Assembly (NCBI GenBank): GCA_900239685.1
Contig: OENT01000389.1
Coordinates: 60,242 to 124,241, forward strand
Direction of reading: 5' to 3'
Length of the DNA stretch: 64,000 nucleotides
From: Rotaria macrura
Lineage: Eukaryota > Rotifera > Eurotatoria > Philodinida > Philodinidae
The position numbers and the translations under genes were made by a program. Under the pieces are notes generated by a model. The model saw nothing but the letters and a program-made list of their open reading frames with translations. It was not told the origin of the DNA and ran no database searches. Positions 13,401 through 24,519 of the stretch are shown here, in pieces (within the stretch, counting starts at the first letter, position 1; each line of letters begins with the position of its first letter).

Positions 13401-14931
13401 TTAATATAAATAAAAACTATAATGAAATTGGTTTTGGGTAACAGAAAATAACATATCTGAGTCGCAAAAATATTCTATGAGTGTCGAATCAATATGTTTT
13501 GTGTGTTTAAAATAGGGTTATTTCGTACGTTGAGTATCAATTATGCTAAATCTATTATTAAACATTAGTTATAGCTACATTGAAAACTGCACATTTCAAT
13601 GACGTTTCAATAGCCGATCTTGCGTAATCATTTTTCTTTGCGAAGGTATCTTTCAATCGCTTTATGTAAAAGGTGTTTCATATAAATGAACTAATAATTG
13701 TCGAAAGTTTGCAGACCTGATTTTTTGTGACGAAAGAATCAAGCGACCCAATAAATCTATCTTATGAGTTCGTATCAGGTGTGCTGCTGATTAATATGGA
13801 TGCAACTAGCGGAAATATAGAAGAGGTCATTTTCATAGCGTTCCAAGCGAATTACAATTCTTTTATCGGATCAATGACTTGGTTTCACATTTTTTGCAAA
13901 AGATAAAATAATACACTTTTGATTTATTTATTTTTCTCGCAAATAATTATATTTACTTGTTGGCTATCTCGAAAGTTTCAATTAAAAGCAATAATGCATT
14001 GTCCACAAATTTTCAATTCAATTCAGCCAGAAAGAGAATAGTCATACACACACGGCATGATGTAAAACAGGATTTCATTATTCGAACTTTCAGAAACTAC
14101 CTGGAAGTGAATCGAAAATCCAGTTCAATGGTTTTAACTTAGCATAGTTAGTAAAAATATTCATAGAGAACAATATTTTGTAATTCTTCCTAGTTGTACC
14201 AAAATAGCATTCTCAACTTATTATGAATTCAAAACAGAGACACTAAGTTCAGTTAGTTTTCCCGTATGAATTGTCAATAGGAAAAGATGCAATACATATT
14301 TTCTAATCGATTTTATGATGTATGATACTAGAACATTCGAGTAAATATGTAGAGCTTGAATCGTTACATACGTTAATTCTACAACATGATGAATGATGTC
14401 TAGATAAGTATCAATGATATAGAGGCTATAACTGACATCTGAAAAAAACAATTCCTCTTATAGAATCGTTTATGTCGCACATAGATTGATATCGAGAAAA
14501 TATGCTGCAAATGGCATAGACAAGATTCAACGATCGCAATCTATCTACCATGAAATACTTTCACCTTGACTAGAAAAAAAAGTAGCCGAGTGAAAGTAAG
14601 GAGAGACCGGGTGTGGAGAAGAAGAAAAAATCATTTTCATTTAAAACTTTGAAAAAATGTGTCAAATGAAATTGAACTTATAGAGATTAGTGCACGTCAA
14701 ACTTTGAGAAATATATATATCTACGATGGATACAGATGATGACTTGTAAGCTAGATAGTTTTATAACTTATTCAGAATTTTAAGCTATCAACGTCATATT
14801 CTAAATACGAGCGATTATATTTAGTCTTGACAGAGCATTGTAGACAAAATGTAAAGTTTCATTATTCAGATGCAATTTATTATGTTGAGAAAATAAAAAC
14901 ATAAGCAGACGAAAACATTCCATGCATCGTT
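10481..14931. other. 4.4-kb stretch without a supported gene
   Basis: Short open frames exist at 11670-11915, 12902-13129 and 13957-14142, but none shows a family motif, cysteine pattern or splice-compatible neighbour. A short ATG segment at about 11184 ends in a canonical GTAAGT donor, but no continuing exon was found. No tRNA or long repeat was seen. Confidence 0.4.
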
Positions 14932-16239
14932 CTACAATTTATGGAAGTTCAGCCCATAATTTCTAATTGATACAGCTAAAATATTTCTAGCAAATAAACT
15001 AGCATACCAAGGAATGTCAGTGTATGTTAAAGTCCTCTTTAACAGTCCATCTTGTGATATATGTATTAGACGATTCTCTTCAAAGTCAGTTATGAGCCAC
15101 TCGTCATTTCTCAATGAACAAAATCGAAGCGCCTTTTCTTTGTTACAAATTATATCGAGTTGAAGAGACCAAATGCAATGAAAATTTATCGAAGATTTTA
15201 ATTCCATTCTTATCGTTTTATTCAAAATATTTCTAATCAAAAGTGCGAGTGTTTCATTTGTGTACTTGATACAAGTAATATCTTCAGTTTTTGAACACGA
15301 TTCAGGGCTTTTCCGTTCTTTAATCAAGTTTAGTGTCGGAAGTAGACTGAATTCTAAAATGGACGAACCATGTACTCGTTTCGATAAAAATAGAGACCTA
15401 TCAGAGCATGTACATATCGCCCACTTTTCTTTCCGCATTGTTTTCATACGTTCCGTCGACAATGTATTTTCATCAACAAGATAAATATCATTTATTTCAA
15501 CTACGATAAATCGATTTAATGTTGATGACCAACACATGTCAACAATCTTTGCGTTATTCCACAGATTCTTTTTGAGTATGGTCAAATTCCGATCCACTAG
15601 ACATAGATTTGGTGCGTCATGAAATAACAAGTGATCATCATTGCTTGCAAATGCTCTAGAAGTCCCATCGGAACGATTGATTGTTTTGTAAGTTGGCGGG
15701 AGGGAAGATAAGTCGAATTCATCGTAGCTCATTTCATTAATTTCGATGCAATTTATATCAATAGATAATGGACAAATTTTCGTATGAATAGATATTTGTT
15801 CTATCTTGTTTATTTCATTTTCCAGATGATGTATAGTTGATTTTAATGTACTGATATCTTGCCGAGTGGCTTCTCGTTCGCGTACGAGCTCAGTTAGTTT
15901 CAATTGTACTCGTATTATTTCTTGTCGTTGCGTCGCCATTTTTTTCTCGACAAGTTGATCGAGTTGTTGACATTTCGCTTCGAAAAATAAATCGATCTTC
16001 TCGTGACTATCTGTACGCCACTGTTCGAGTTGTTGACGAGCATTTCTCGTTTGATTTTGGATATCAAGTGCCGTTAATCGATCTCCAATTACATTGATAT
16101 CATCGACGAGAGGATCGAGTTGAGAGTTGAGTAAATCATTATGCTCGTTAAGATGCACTATACAGATATTCTGTTGACAACAGTGACACAATGCACATGA
16201 TACACGTTTGCATTCGTTGACGGCACATGGCGACGACAT
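14932..16239 (-). CDS. B-box-like/coiled-coil/propeller-like protein
   Basis: A single uninterrupted exon encodes 435 residues. The first ~35 form a Cys/His-rich zinc-binding-like knuckle (Cys 5, 10, 15, 18, 20, 21, 26 and His 29, 33) resembling a B-box. About residues 60-165 are a Gln/Glu-rich coiled coil. The remaining ~250 residues hold repeated hydrophobic-strand segments ending in motifs such as LCLVDRNL, IYLVDENTL and EWLITDFEENRLI, as in NHL/WD-type propellers. This layout recalls TRIM-NHL proteins without a RING. Similar intronless genes are numerous in bdelloid rotifers. No catalytic residues are seen; a scaffold or recognition role is inference. The lack of introns, among intron-rich neighbours, hints at spread by retrocopying. 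Confidence 0.75.
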   Translation of the reverse strand: MSSPCAVNECKRVSCALCHCCQQNICIVHLNEHNDLLNSQLDPLVDDINVIGDRLTALDIQNQTRNARQQLEQWRTDSHEKIDLFFEAKCQQLDQLVEKKMATQRQEIIRVQLKLTELVREREATRQDISTLKSTIHHLENEINKIEQISIHTKICPLSIDINCIEINEMSYDEFDLSSLPPTYKTINRSDGTSRAFASNDDHLLFHDAPNLCLVDRNLTILKKNLWNNAKIVDMCWSSTLNRFIVVEINDIYLVDENTLSTERMKTMRKEKWAICTCSDRSLFLSKRVHGSSILEFSLLPTLNLIKERKSPESCSKTEDITCIKYTNETLALLIRNILNKTIRMELKSSINFHCIWSLQLDIICNKEKALRFCSLRNDEWLITDFEENRLIHISQDGLLKRTLTYTDIPWYASLFARNILAVSIRNYGLNFHKL

Positions 16240-18022
16240 TTAGTTAAATAATGGAAGAGTTTTCTTTCTTTGCTGTTGTTGACAAATATAAAGCTTGGTT
16301 GTATTGCTCTATAGTTGTGTCACTTTTTTGTTTGAAGAAGAACATCAACATTTATTTCTTATTAAAAGGCATTTAAACCCCGTTAAAACATTTTATTTAA
16401 TGCAAACAGGAAAAAAACTAGTTCACTAGGAAGAGCAAAAGAAAAATTAGTATGATGGTCAAACGCTTTTAACACCTAGTATTTCCAATTCTCAAGATAA
16501 ATATAAAAAACGATTTTACACAAAAAATAACTCAAAATCATCGTTCGTCAACAGGAAATTCACATCCTAGAATTCCAATCTTTTAAAATTCTGAAAGGGA
16601 CTAATAGTCAATCATGATTATTTTGTACAACTTAACGTGATGCGGGATAATGCCTCTAGAAATCATTCAATGCGGATCACTATTCCATAATTTTCAGCAG
16701 ACTTAGCAGATTATTCAAGATGTTGAAATGAAAAGATAGCAGACAAATTGTCATTCAGCTTATATTCTGGTGGTATATTTGTCTCTTTGATGGTCCTGAC
16801 ATGAACAGACAAATAAAAATTTTAATATCACATACAGCGATTCTTACTTTGAATGAAGAGTATGAACAAACAACAATAGAATGACAAATAGAGATTCAGT
16901 GACTGTGTGTAACGCAAAATTTGACAAGTAGAAACCCATGTTTCTTTTTGAAAATCTGTAAAAAGAGTGCTTACTGAATGGAATATAGTAATTATTGCAA
17001 AATAATGTATGCTACAGTCGAAATATATGTAAATTTGATTTATTAGCATGTGGTTAGTTCAATCAATACTTGACGGAAAGTTCCGCAATCAATTTTCTAA
17101 CGTTATTTTAGAATGGATTTAAATCTATACTCAAAATAAAGTTAGGGTAATTTTCTTTAGTTTCGAACTAATTTGACTCGACTTTTTCAATGTTTCTGAT
17201 TGACAACCATGAATTTCTCTGCTTAATAAAAGTCAACATTATCAAAGTGTACAAAACAAACTCTCAAATTTGTATGAATCAAGAAACAAGTACTATTATT
17301 GATTCAACATGATGGATTATACCTTCCCAAGTATTTTTGATGTACAACCTCAGATTTTTCGATTGAAAAATGTTGTTATAATAAAAAGTATTGCATCAAC
17401 CGAATGGAACGAAATAATAATGTGTCGGTGTCGTCTTAATTGAAAGTAGCATAGTTTTAAATTAGAGTTCCCGAAATTTTCTTCTAGAACTAGATAATCA
17501 TTTTTAATTAATCAAGTCTTTTGTCGTCAAGTTTCGACTTGCTTCAATGATTTTTAAGATTCTGTTCGAAATGGGTTAAAATTGCCATATTATATATGAC
17601 TTTTCGATGAAAATTTTATTAAAGTAAAAACAATCAAACACACTATAGATGTCAAGACTACTTGTAGTTATCGCATTCAAAACTGGCTCAAAATTCAAAT
17701 TGTTATAGAATATTCAACAACTTTTTCATATCTAATAAGTACAAACAATATTTCAAGTTCAACATGCACTATTTGTATGGTTTTCCGATTAGATGGCGCT
17801 AAACAGTGGAATATTATCAAACATATAATAATATGTATTAGTGCAAATAAATTGAGAATAATCTATGAATTTAAAAAAAACAATCTAGGCTAGAAAGTTA
17901 AACTAGATATCATCTAACTTTAGCTCAGGTGCGTTGCTAAAAACTTCATTCGTTTACAATCACCTGTTCTACAAATTCGTTCTCCATTTATTTATTTCTT
18001 CCTCTATTCCGTGTCGTTCTTT

Positions 18023-18044
18023 CTCTAACACAGCTGTGTTAGAG
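18023..18044. promoter_or_regulatory. Perfect 22-bp palindrome with central E-box
   Basis: The 22 bases are self-complementary without a mismatch. The core ACACAGCTGTGT contains a CAGCTG E-box, the site type bound by bHLH dimers. It lies about 200 bp upstream of the phospholipase start codon. It could also fold as a hairpin in RNA. Function is inferred from position only. Confidence 0.4.
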
Positions 18045-18151
18045 CATCACAGTACACTGATTGGTTGATTCAACATTCCTTGTGAACAAGGCTGTGTCAT
18101 TATTCACTCTGAATACTTACGTTTTATTTTTATTTAGAGTAAAATCACAAC

Positions 18152-18161
18152 ATCACGTGAC
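18152..18161. promoter_or_regulatory. CLEAR-type E-box (TFEB/MITF site)
   Basis: ATCACGTGAC matches nine of ten bases of the CLEAR consensus GTCACGTGAC, including the full TCACGTGA palindrome. It lies 84 bp upstream of the ATG of a predicted lysosomal phospholipase. In vertebrates, TFEB-family factors drive lysosomal genes through this site close to the start of transcription. Position and match fit; binding is untested. Confidence 0.5.
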
Positions 18162-18245
18162 ATAATATGAAAACAGCAATATGCGGATGCTTAAAAAACG
18201 AATTTATAAGTTTTAGATTTTTCTTAAGTATATATCATATACATC

Positions 18246-21186
18246 ATGATCTGGCATCTTCTCGTTCTTTCTTTCATGTGCATTTTTCAAAATATTCATA
18301 GTGATAGTATTCGCTATCCTGCTATATTTATTCCTGGTAATGGTGGATCACAAATTTGGGCACAATTAAATCGTATGATACCTCCTCCACATTTCTTTTG
18401 TGCTCGTCATGCAAATTGGTTTGAATTATGGCTTGATGTTCGTCTTCTACTTCCTGAAGTTATCGATTGTTTTGTTGATAATATGCGTTTGACATATAAT
18501 TCAACAACGAAAAAAACATCAAATCTAGATGGTGTTGATACGCAAATACCAGGCTTTGGAGATACAGCAACAGTCGAATATTTTGATTCTTCGGGTTTTC
18601 CTTATTCATCTTATTTTGCACCTATTGTTAAAAGCCTTGTTGTTCTCGGTTACCAGCGAGGAATCAATCTACGTGGAGCACCGTAAGAGTTTATTTACTT
18701 CGATTACCATAGGAAGCAATTGGTTGTTTGAGTAGATATGATTTTCGACGGGGTCTTGATGAACAAGATGAATTTTTTACTAATTTAACTCAACTTGTCA
18801 TCGATACATACGAGCAAAATAATCAAACTAAAGTTGTATTTGTAACTCATAGTATGGGAGGTTAGTTATTGTCTGAAACACATTATGATTATAAAGAGAA
18901 ATTAACCTAGGTCCATTTGCATTATATTGGCTTCATAAACAAACGAAAAGTTTTAAGGAAAAATATATTCGTTCAATGGTCAATATTGCAGCACCATGGG
19001 GTGGTGCTATAAAAGCTCTTCGGTTGATGGCTAGTGGAGATAATATTGATGTAAGATATCAGATTGAAAACTATTATCTTCATTAGATAGTATTTTTAGT
19101 TAACATAAATATGAAACCTAGCGTTTTTCGAAAATACTAGAAGAAAAACACAACTTTTTGATGCTCAGTTGCAAATATGTTACTAAATGTGGATATGTCT
19201 CTCAATAGATTTGTTTCTTTCGATTCAAATAATTTCTATTCGTCTCAAAATATTCAATGCACTATGTAACTTAGACGAAAGAAGTTCATATCTATTTCTC
19301 ACTAGACTAGAATTCTTAATGAAATTTATATTCATGGAATTGGTTCTTCTAGCATGAACATGATGTGTAAAATTATCAGCTCTTTCAGTTGTTTATTAAT
19401 TAACAATGAATTAGTAAATATCTCCTAATCATACGAAAACGAAATTCTATAACTTCAGCATAGAATCTTAGACATAAATTATATCGATAATGAGAATTTC
19501 ACCAATATCAGGCTCTAAAACATTCACTCATATAAAGTGATTTTCTAAAGGGTTTATCAAGTGTTGAAACAAAAAACTTTGATCTTGCTATCATCCAGAG
19601 ATAGTATTGTTGCATATTTTGTTCCGTTGGAAATCGAAGTTAAGATTCTCATTTCATTATCAGAGTTCACTTACGTTTATACATGCGTAACTCATCACGC
19701 TCAAAATTAAAAGATACGAATTGATGTTTCTGATAAGACAACGCGTGTTAGAAAAATTACTTAGTTATAAAGATTCCATTGTTTCAGTTTATATTCACGC
19801 AATATATCGTTTAATTTTCCAAAAATACCACTCCAACATTTAATCTTTTAAATCTGAAATTTTTTTATTGAAACTCTTCACTCTTTCCCCTGTTTGTTCA
19901 TTAATTTTATATTAGTTTTTTTCAATTGAAAACTATCACCAGTGGAGTTCTGTAGTAGTAGTTTTTTCAATCCTTCCCTATACTATAGTGCACCTGAGTT
20001 AATTTTGTAAACTCCAATCAATAAGGAATAATTTTTAACGGTATGCTTTTTAGCTGTTGGGAAATATTGCAATGAGAAATTTTCAGTATATGCAATTGAA
20101 ATTCTTAAGACTGACAAGGGAATATTTACAGATGCAGCCTATAGATTACAATCACTTTACTGTTCCCTTATCTACAATAGATCATGTTAAAAAGAAAAAT
20201 TTGAACAAGAACTCAGCTCTTGCTGAGAACTGATTCAACTATCGACGTCGACGTATTTTGGTTTTGAAGGACTGAACATTTTCGCAAAAAGCTCACACGT
20301 AAATTTTAATTTGCAACTATGTGCAAATTGGGAAATTCTGTTTATATTTTTCAGATACATCATTGAAAAATTTCAATTTCTTTTTCGGAAAAATTCTGTT
20401 TTAATCGAATTATTGTTAAATGCTGTTTCACATAAAATGGTGCGTTTTCTGAAAGTTCGAGATTCTCTACAAAAATACTGATAGTGCATATTTGATAGTT
20501 TCACCATATCTCAATAGTAACTCAATTATTTTTTTCAAAGAGCTTTTATTACAGCACCATGTTTTTGTCTGTGGGTAAGCAATGATCGAAATCGGGATAG
20601 GAGTACTCGAATGCAATCTCTACCGAAATCGTGATCAATCCATTATAGCTATTCATTGATCATCTCACAGGTTTATGTCGTTTCTCCAATTCGTATTCGT
20701 CCTTATCAACGTTCTGCACCATCAACTGCATTCGTTATGCCAAGTCTTAATTTTTGGGCAAAAGATGAAGTAGTTGTTGTTTCACCAATACGTAATTATA
20801 CAGTCTATCAGTACAAAGAATTTTTTGATGATATACAATTTCCAACTGGATACAGTTATTGGCTTAATAACAAAGATTTATTAGATGAATTGAAACCGCC
20901 AGAAGTTGAATTGTTCGAAATATATGGTTCACAAATACCAACACCCGGTGTACTTTTATACAATAATCATTCGTTTCCAGATTTACAGCCAATTGTTTTA
21001 CCTGACGATGGAGACGGAACAGTGAATATGAGAAGCCTACTTGGTTATAAAAATTGGGAAGGTAAACAAAATGAAGATATTCATACGTTGGAATTGCCCG
21101 GCGCTGAACATCTAGCCATTTTAAAACATCCAACGACACTTAATTATATTGTACAAATACTGACAGGTCACTTTGATAAGAAGTAG
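18246..21186 (+). CDS. PLA2G15: Lysosomal phospholipase A2 (LCAT family)
   Basis: Four exons (18246-18682, 18736-18860, 18911-19050, 20671-21186) join in phase to 405 residues, close to the vertebrate enzyme. A hydrophobic signal peptide (about residues 1-19) precedes the family start YPAIFIPGNGGSQIWAQL. The GAPYDFRRG segment spans the first intron. The catalytic triad is visible: Ser185 in the nucleophile elbow THSMGG, Asp349 in DDGDGTVN and His381 in GAEHLAIL. The enzyme is a deacylase/transacylase for glycerophospholipids and ceramide in acidic lysosomes; lecithin-cholesterol acyltransferase is its secreted cousin. The lysosomal assignment rests on length, signal peptide and the CLEAR site upstream. 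Intron 3 is 1.6 kb, far longer than its ~50-bp neighbours, and shows no coding remnant. Several N-glycosylation sequons (N-x-S/T) fit a secretory-route protein. Confidence 0.93.
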
Positions 21187-23605
21187 ACTTTTTTTTTTCG
21201 TTTTTATTTCTGTACATATCGATGCATGTATGTATGTATGTAACTATTATATTATCATTTTTTATATTCGTGAATTGCAACTCATTTCTATCTATTTATT
21301 TATGTGGAAGAAAAATTTGAATTACTGTTTTCTTGATGATGTTTGATTTATTTTTCTATTGTTAATAATTTCTTTGTTATGAAATAGGATCCACATCAGA
21401 GACAGTAGAAGAACATCCATGTAATTCCATTTGATTGATATTCTAGCAAGAGAAACAGATGACCTATATGAATCTCGTAGATTGGTTGAATCAGTGAGTA
21501 TAGTCTACTGATGTCGATGGTATTTAGGTTTCCATTTACCGCGTGTTTGCTTTTGTCCCGATGAAAATTACTTGTATAGAAATGGGAATGGCACTGTGTG
21601 TATTTACAAGAAATATAGATCTCTCGAAATGCTTTTGATATTATCCACTAAGAACAATATTAGTAGCATCATTGTTGCCTTTCTAGACTAGATTTCTACT
21701 GCGTATGCAAGAATCTGTTGAAGATGTACCACTAAGATTAATGATGTGTCGATTGCCTCTTTTGAGATAGAATTCAACGAAAGCTCGTTGAGATTAATGA
21801 ACGAATATGTTCGATCGATGTGTTCTATTTAAGTTCATATTTCGAACCAAGAATTTTGAAAAGATTCATATTCATCTACTTACCTAGTTGAGTTATCGTG
21901 CTTTTAACAGATTCATCAATCTGTTACACTATACTAGGTATAGAAGAAATTGTACGAACGAATTTCATTGTGCTACGATTCATCAACATAAATCTAATGG
22001 TATTTGCTATAATTCTGTAGATATCAGCTCGACTATTGAAGTTCTTCTTAATACATGTGGAATACCGTATAAAAAACGAGTTTGAATATTCTTATTAAAA
22101 ATGATTATTTTCAGGACATGTGTTGACGCCCAGAGGAGAAGTATTCGCTTGCATCGAATTATTTTCCGGATAACATGGAAACCGATATGGGAACAACAGA
22201 ATTTAGCGGATAAATCTTCCATTGCTTCTATAAAATGGCAATCAAAAAAGAAAAACATCACTACATGAGAAAAAGTTGTCATGGGTTTTTTCAGTTAAAT
22301 TGTGTATAACTTGAAAAGATGATGCCAGTTGTTGATTTTCTTTTAGAATGTATTCGATGTGAGTGATTGCACATGCTGATTCATCAAATGGTACAAGATT
22401 TTCATCGCTCGATACAGACGAAAATTTTCCTCTAACAGAATGAAATTTTTATTTTAGTAAATATTGTGAAAATTATAATAGTTAAATTTAAATATAGTTC
22501 GCGGCAAAACATTCCATAAATGGCATGATTTCTTTCTTTCAGATTTCTTCAGTTTGACAAGAAATTCATGTTCATGTCAGTTTGAGAGATTTTTTTTTCT
22601 CATTCTTTAAACATCTGTTTCGATTTTTACTTCTTGTTTTGAATACTTGCTTGATCTCATGCTCTTAAATCCTCAAACGAGTTCTATCAAAGTGAATTGA
22701 CTACTTTTTCAATATGCAACCATAAATTGAAAAGTCAAACTTTATTGACAGAATCAAGGCTCGCAGAAATTTACGTTTACTAAGAAATGAATATTTTTCT
22801 ACTCTCCTTTGCCCAAGATTGATATTTGATGAATTAGTTTCTTCAATGTAGAAGTTTCCTTCATAGTAAATAATCATAATAGTATATTTTAACTGTGATT
22901 CAATAGATTCGAGAAAAACAAACAGAATAATATTGTAAAAGATATGTCATTTTCTTCAAATTCTTTTCTTATGAAATCTAGTTCAATCAGTTGAATGAAT
23001 TAAAAGTTTTTCTTCGCATAAATTTAGAATAAGATTTTTGACTGGACAAAATTAAGATTTTATTACAGATACATTCGAATAATCGCAGTACTCAAAATGA
23101 AAGTATAAGAACTTTCTTTTATTAATATACATGTTTTTTCTAGCACATTAACAAATCAAGATACTTTAGTCTATTTATCCATATTGGAACAACTGCCACG
23201 TTTTCGAATGACATTTTGTGGAGCTAAAAATTCCCATTTTTTAGTTAAAATGACGCGATGTTTTGCCTAGTAAATGAACTTTGGTGAAAAACCTAATGGC
23301 TTACGCTTGGTTAATAATAAACATTTTACAATATCATTATAACTATTTTGTTTTATTAAGCTCCAGTCTCTAAACTTTCGACTCAATAAATTAATATATT
23401 TTTCCAGTTTTTCATAAAAATGCAATTTACTGTTATTTGTTTCGACGATTGCTCAATTCGACTGGAACACTTTTTTATTGAATGATACTACGTAAATTTA
23501 TACTGCATCTCGACACAAACCCTAGATATACAATTTTTCTTTCTTTTTTTCTAATTCCACTTCACTTATAATGAAGCACGTCGTTGTTTGAACTTATCTC
23601 TAACC

Positions 23606-23730
23606 AAATCCTAATCTTGTCCTGTCAAAATTGAAATCTCAATTTCGTCTGAAAAACTTCTAGTCTATCTTGGGATTCCAATTTTGGCCGGTCATATCTT
23701 AAATCTGAACAAATCCCGATTTTGCCTCGA
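23606..23730. repeat. Degenerate minisatellite-like units
   Basis: Four diverged copies of a motif close to AAATCCYRATYTTGYCC start near 23606, 23634, 23674 and 23711, spaced 28-40 bp apart. The best pair shares most positions. It is probably an old, decayed tandem repeat and has no coding sense. Confidence 0.3.
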
Positions 23731-24172
23731 ACATATAATTATATAGATACTTTGATGATACTGGTCAAACAGCAATGGCACCGTAAAAAACCTATAGCTT
23801 TAAGATTTAAAAGCAAGTGATGAAAAAGAAAACTTTATTTAAAACATCAACTTATGAGTGAACTGTAAATTTACAAGTAAATATACTCAATTTGTTCTGC
23901 AATATGTGTTACGAATACTATCAAATGATTAATCAACATTGATTATCGATCTTGTCTATTATAGAAACATGTATTTACCTATTGAAGATATCAAACGATT
24001 TCATAAATCAAGCATGCATATGATTTGAAAACTCTATCACATTGAAAATCAACGAATATTTCAAATGAATACTGGCACTTGCTTTTATTAGAAATAATTT
24101 CACTTTGTATTATAAAAAAACAATTCATCAAATAAATCTATAAATTCTAAAGATAATAATTAGTTGCTTAAC

Positions 24173-24312
24173 TAGGGGTGGTACATTTCCGTTAATTTAC
24201 AATTAACGTTAACGAAAACCGTTAACCGTTAATTTTAACGAATTAACGGTTAACGGTTTTCGTTAATTAACGCCGTTAATTAACTTAAATAAAATAAAAT
24301 GGTCCACCCCTA
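24173..24312. mobile_element. hAT-like MITE, 140 bp
   Basis: The element begins TAGGGGTGG and ends CCACCCCTA, perfect 9-bp terminal inverted repeats typical of hAT termini. The flanks are tgcttaac (24165-24172) and gtcttaac (24313-24320), an imperfect 8-bp target duplication with six bases alike, the size hAT elements make. The interior is almost wholly permutations of TTAACG. It includes a perfect 24-bp inverted repeat (24209-24232 against 24243-24266) with a 10-base spacer, so a transcript would form a strong hairpin. It has no transposase and is non-autonomous. No other copy is seen in the window. Confidence 0.75.
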
Positions 24313-24519
24313 GTCTTAACTAGAACATCAAAATTGTTAATTTCTCATTCTGTAGACATAGAAACATTTTTATGAATATATATTTCTTCGGTTTTCTATG
24401 AATGTTCATAGAACCAATCGAATACTTACGTTTGAACAACTTCATGTCGTTTGTGGAAAATGAAATATAGATAACATGACCAAGAAAATTTCTTGCATTT
24501 AAATTTTTATCTTTTTCAG

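Larger units (their letters stand above)
16240..18245. other. Divergent intergenic region, propeller gene to phospholipase
   Basis: A two-kilobase gap between genes transcribed away from each other. No exon is supported. The right end carries two palindromic sites described separately (18023-18044 and 18152-18161), so both promoters probably lie here. Confidence 0.45.
21187..24519. other. 3.3-kb intergenic region with a MITE
   Basis: No gene is supported. It holds a hAT-like MITE (24173-24312) and a weak degenerate tandem repeat (23606-23730). Open segments at 21888-22085 and 23150-23270 have a possible acceptor or ATG but no family signature. The unusually TTAACG-rich part is confined to the MITE. 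Confidence 0.4.

Noticed and set aside
20864..21139. 91-codon frame antisense to the phospholipase
   Set aside because: A shadow of the true coding exon on the plus strand, which has a complete catalytic triad.
22007..22282. 91-codon minus-strand frame overlapping an opposite-strand frame
   Set aside because: Hydrophobic and low in information, with no signal peptide, motif or splice context.
23150..23271. 41-codon open segment after a tttttctag acceptor, reading LVYLSILEQLPRFRMTFCG
   Set aside because: It ends in a stop without a family signature, has no start, and does not join in phase with EEF2KMT.
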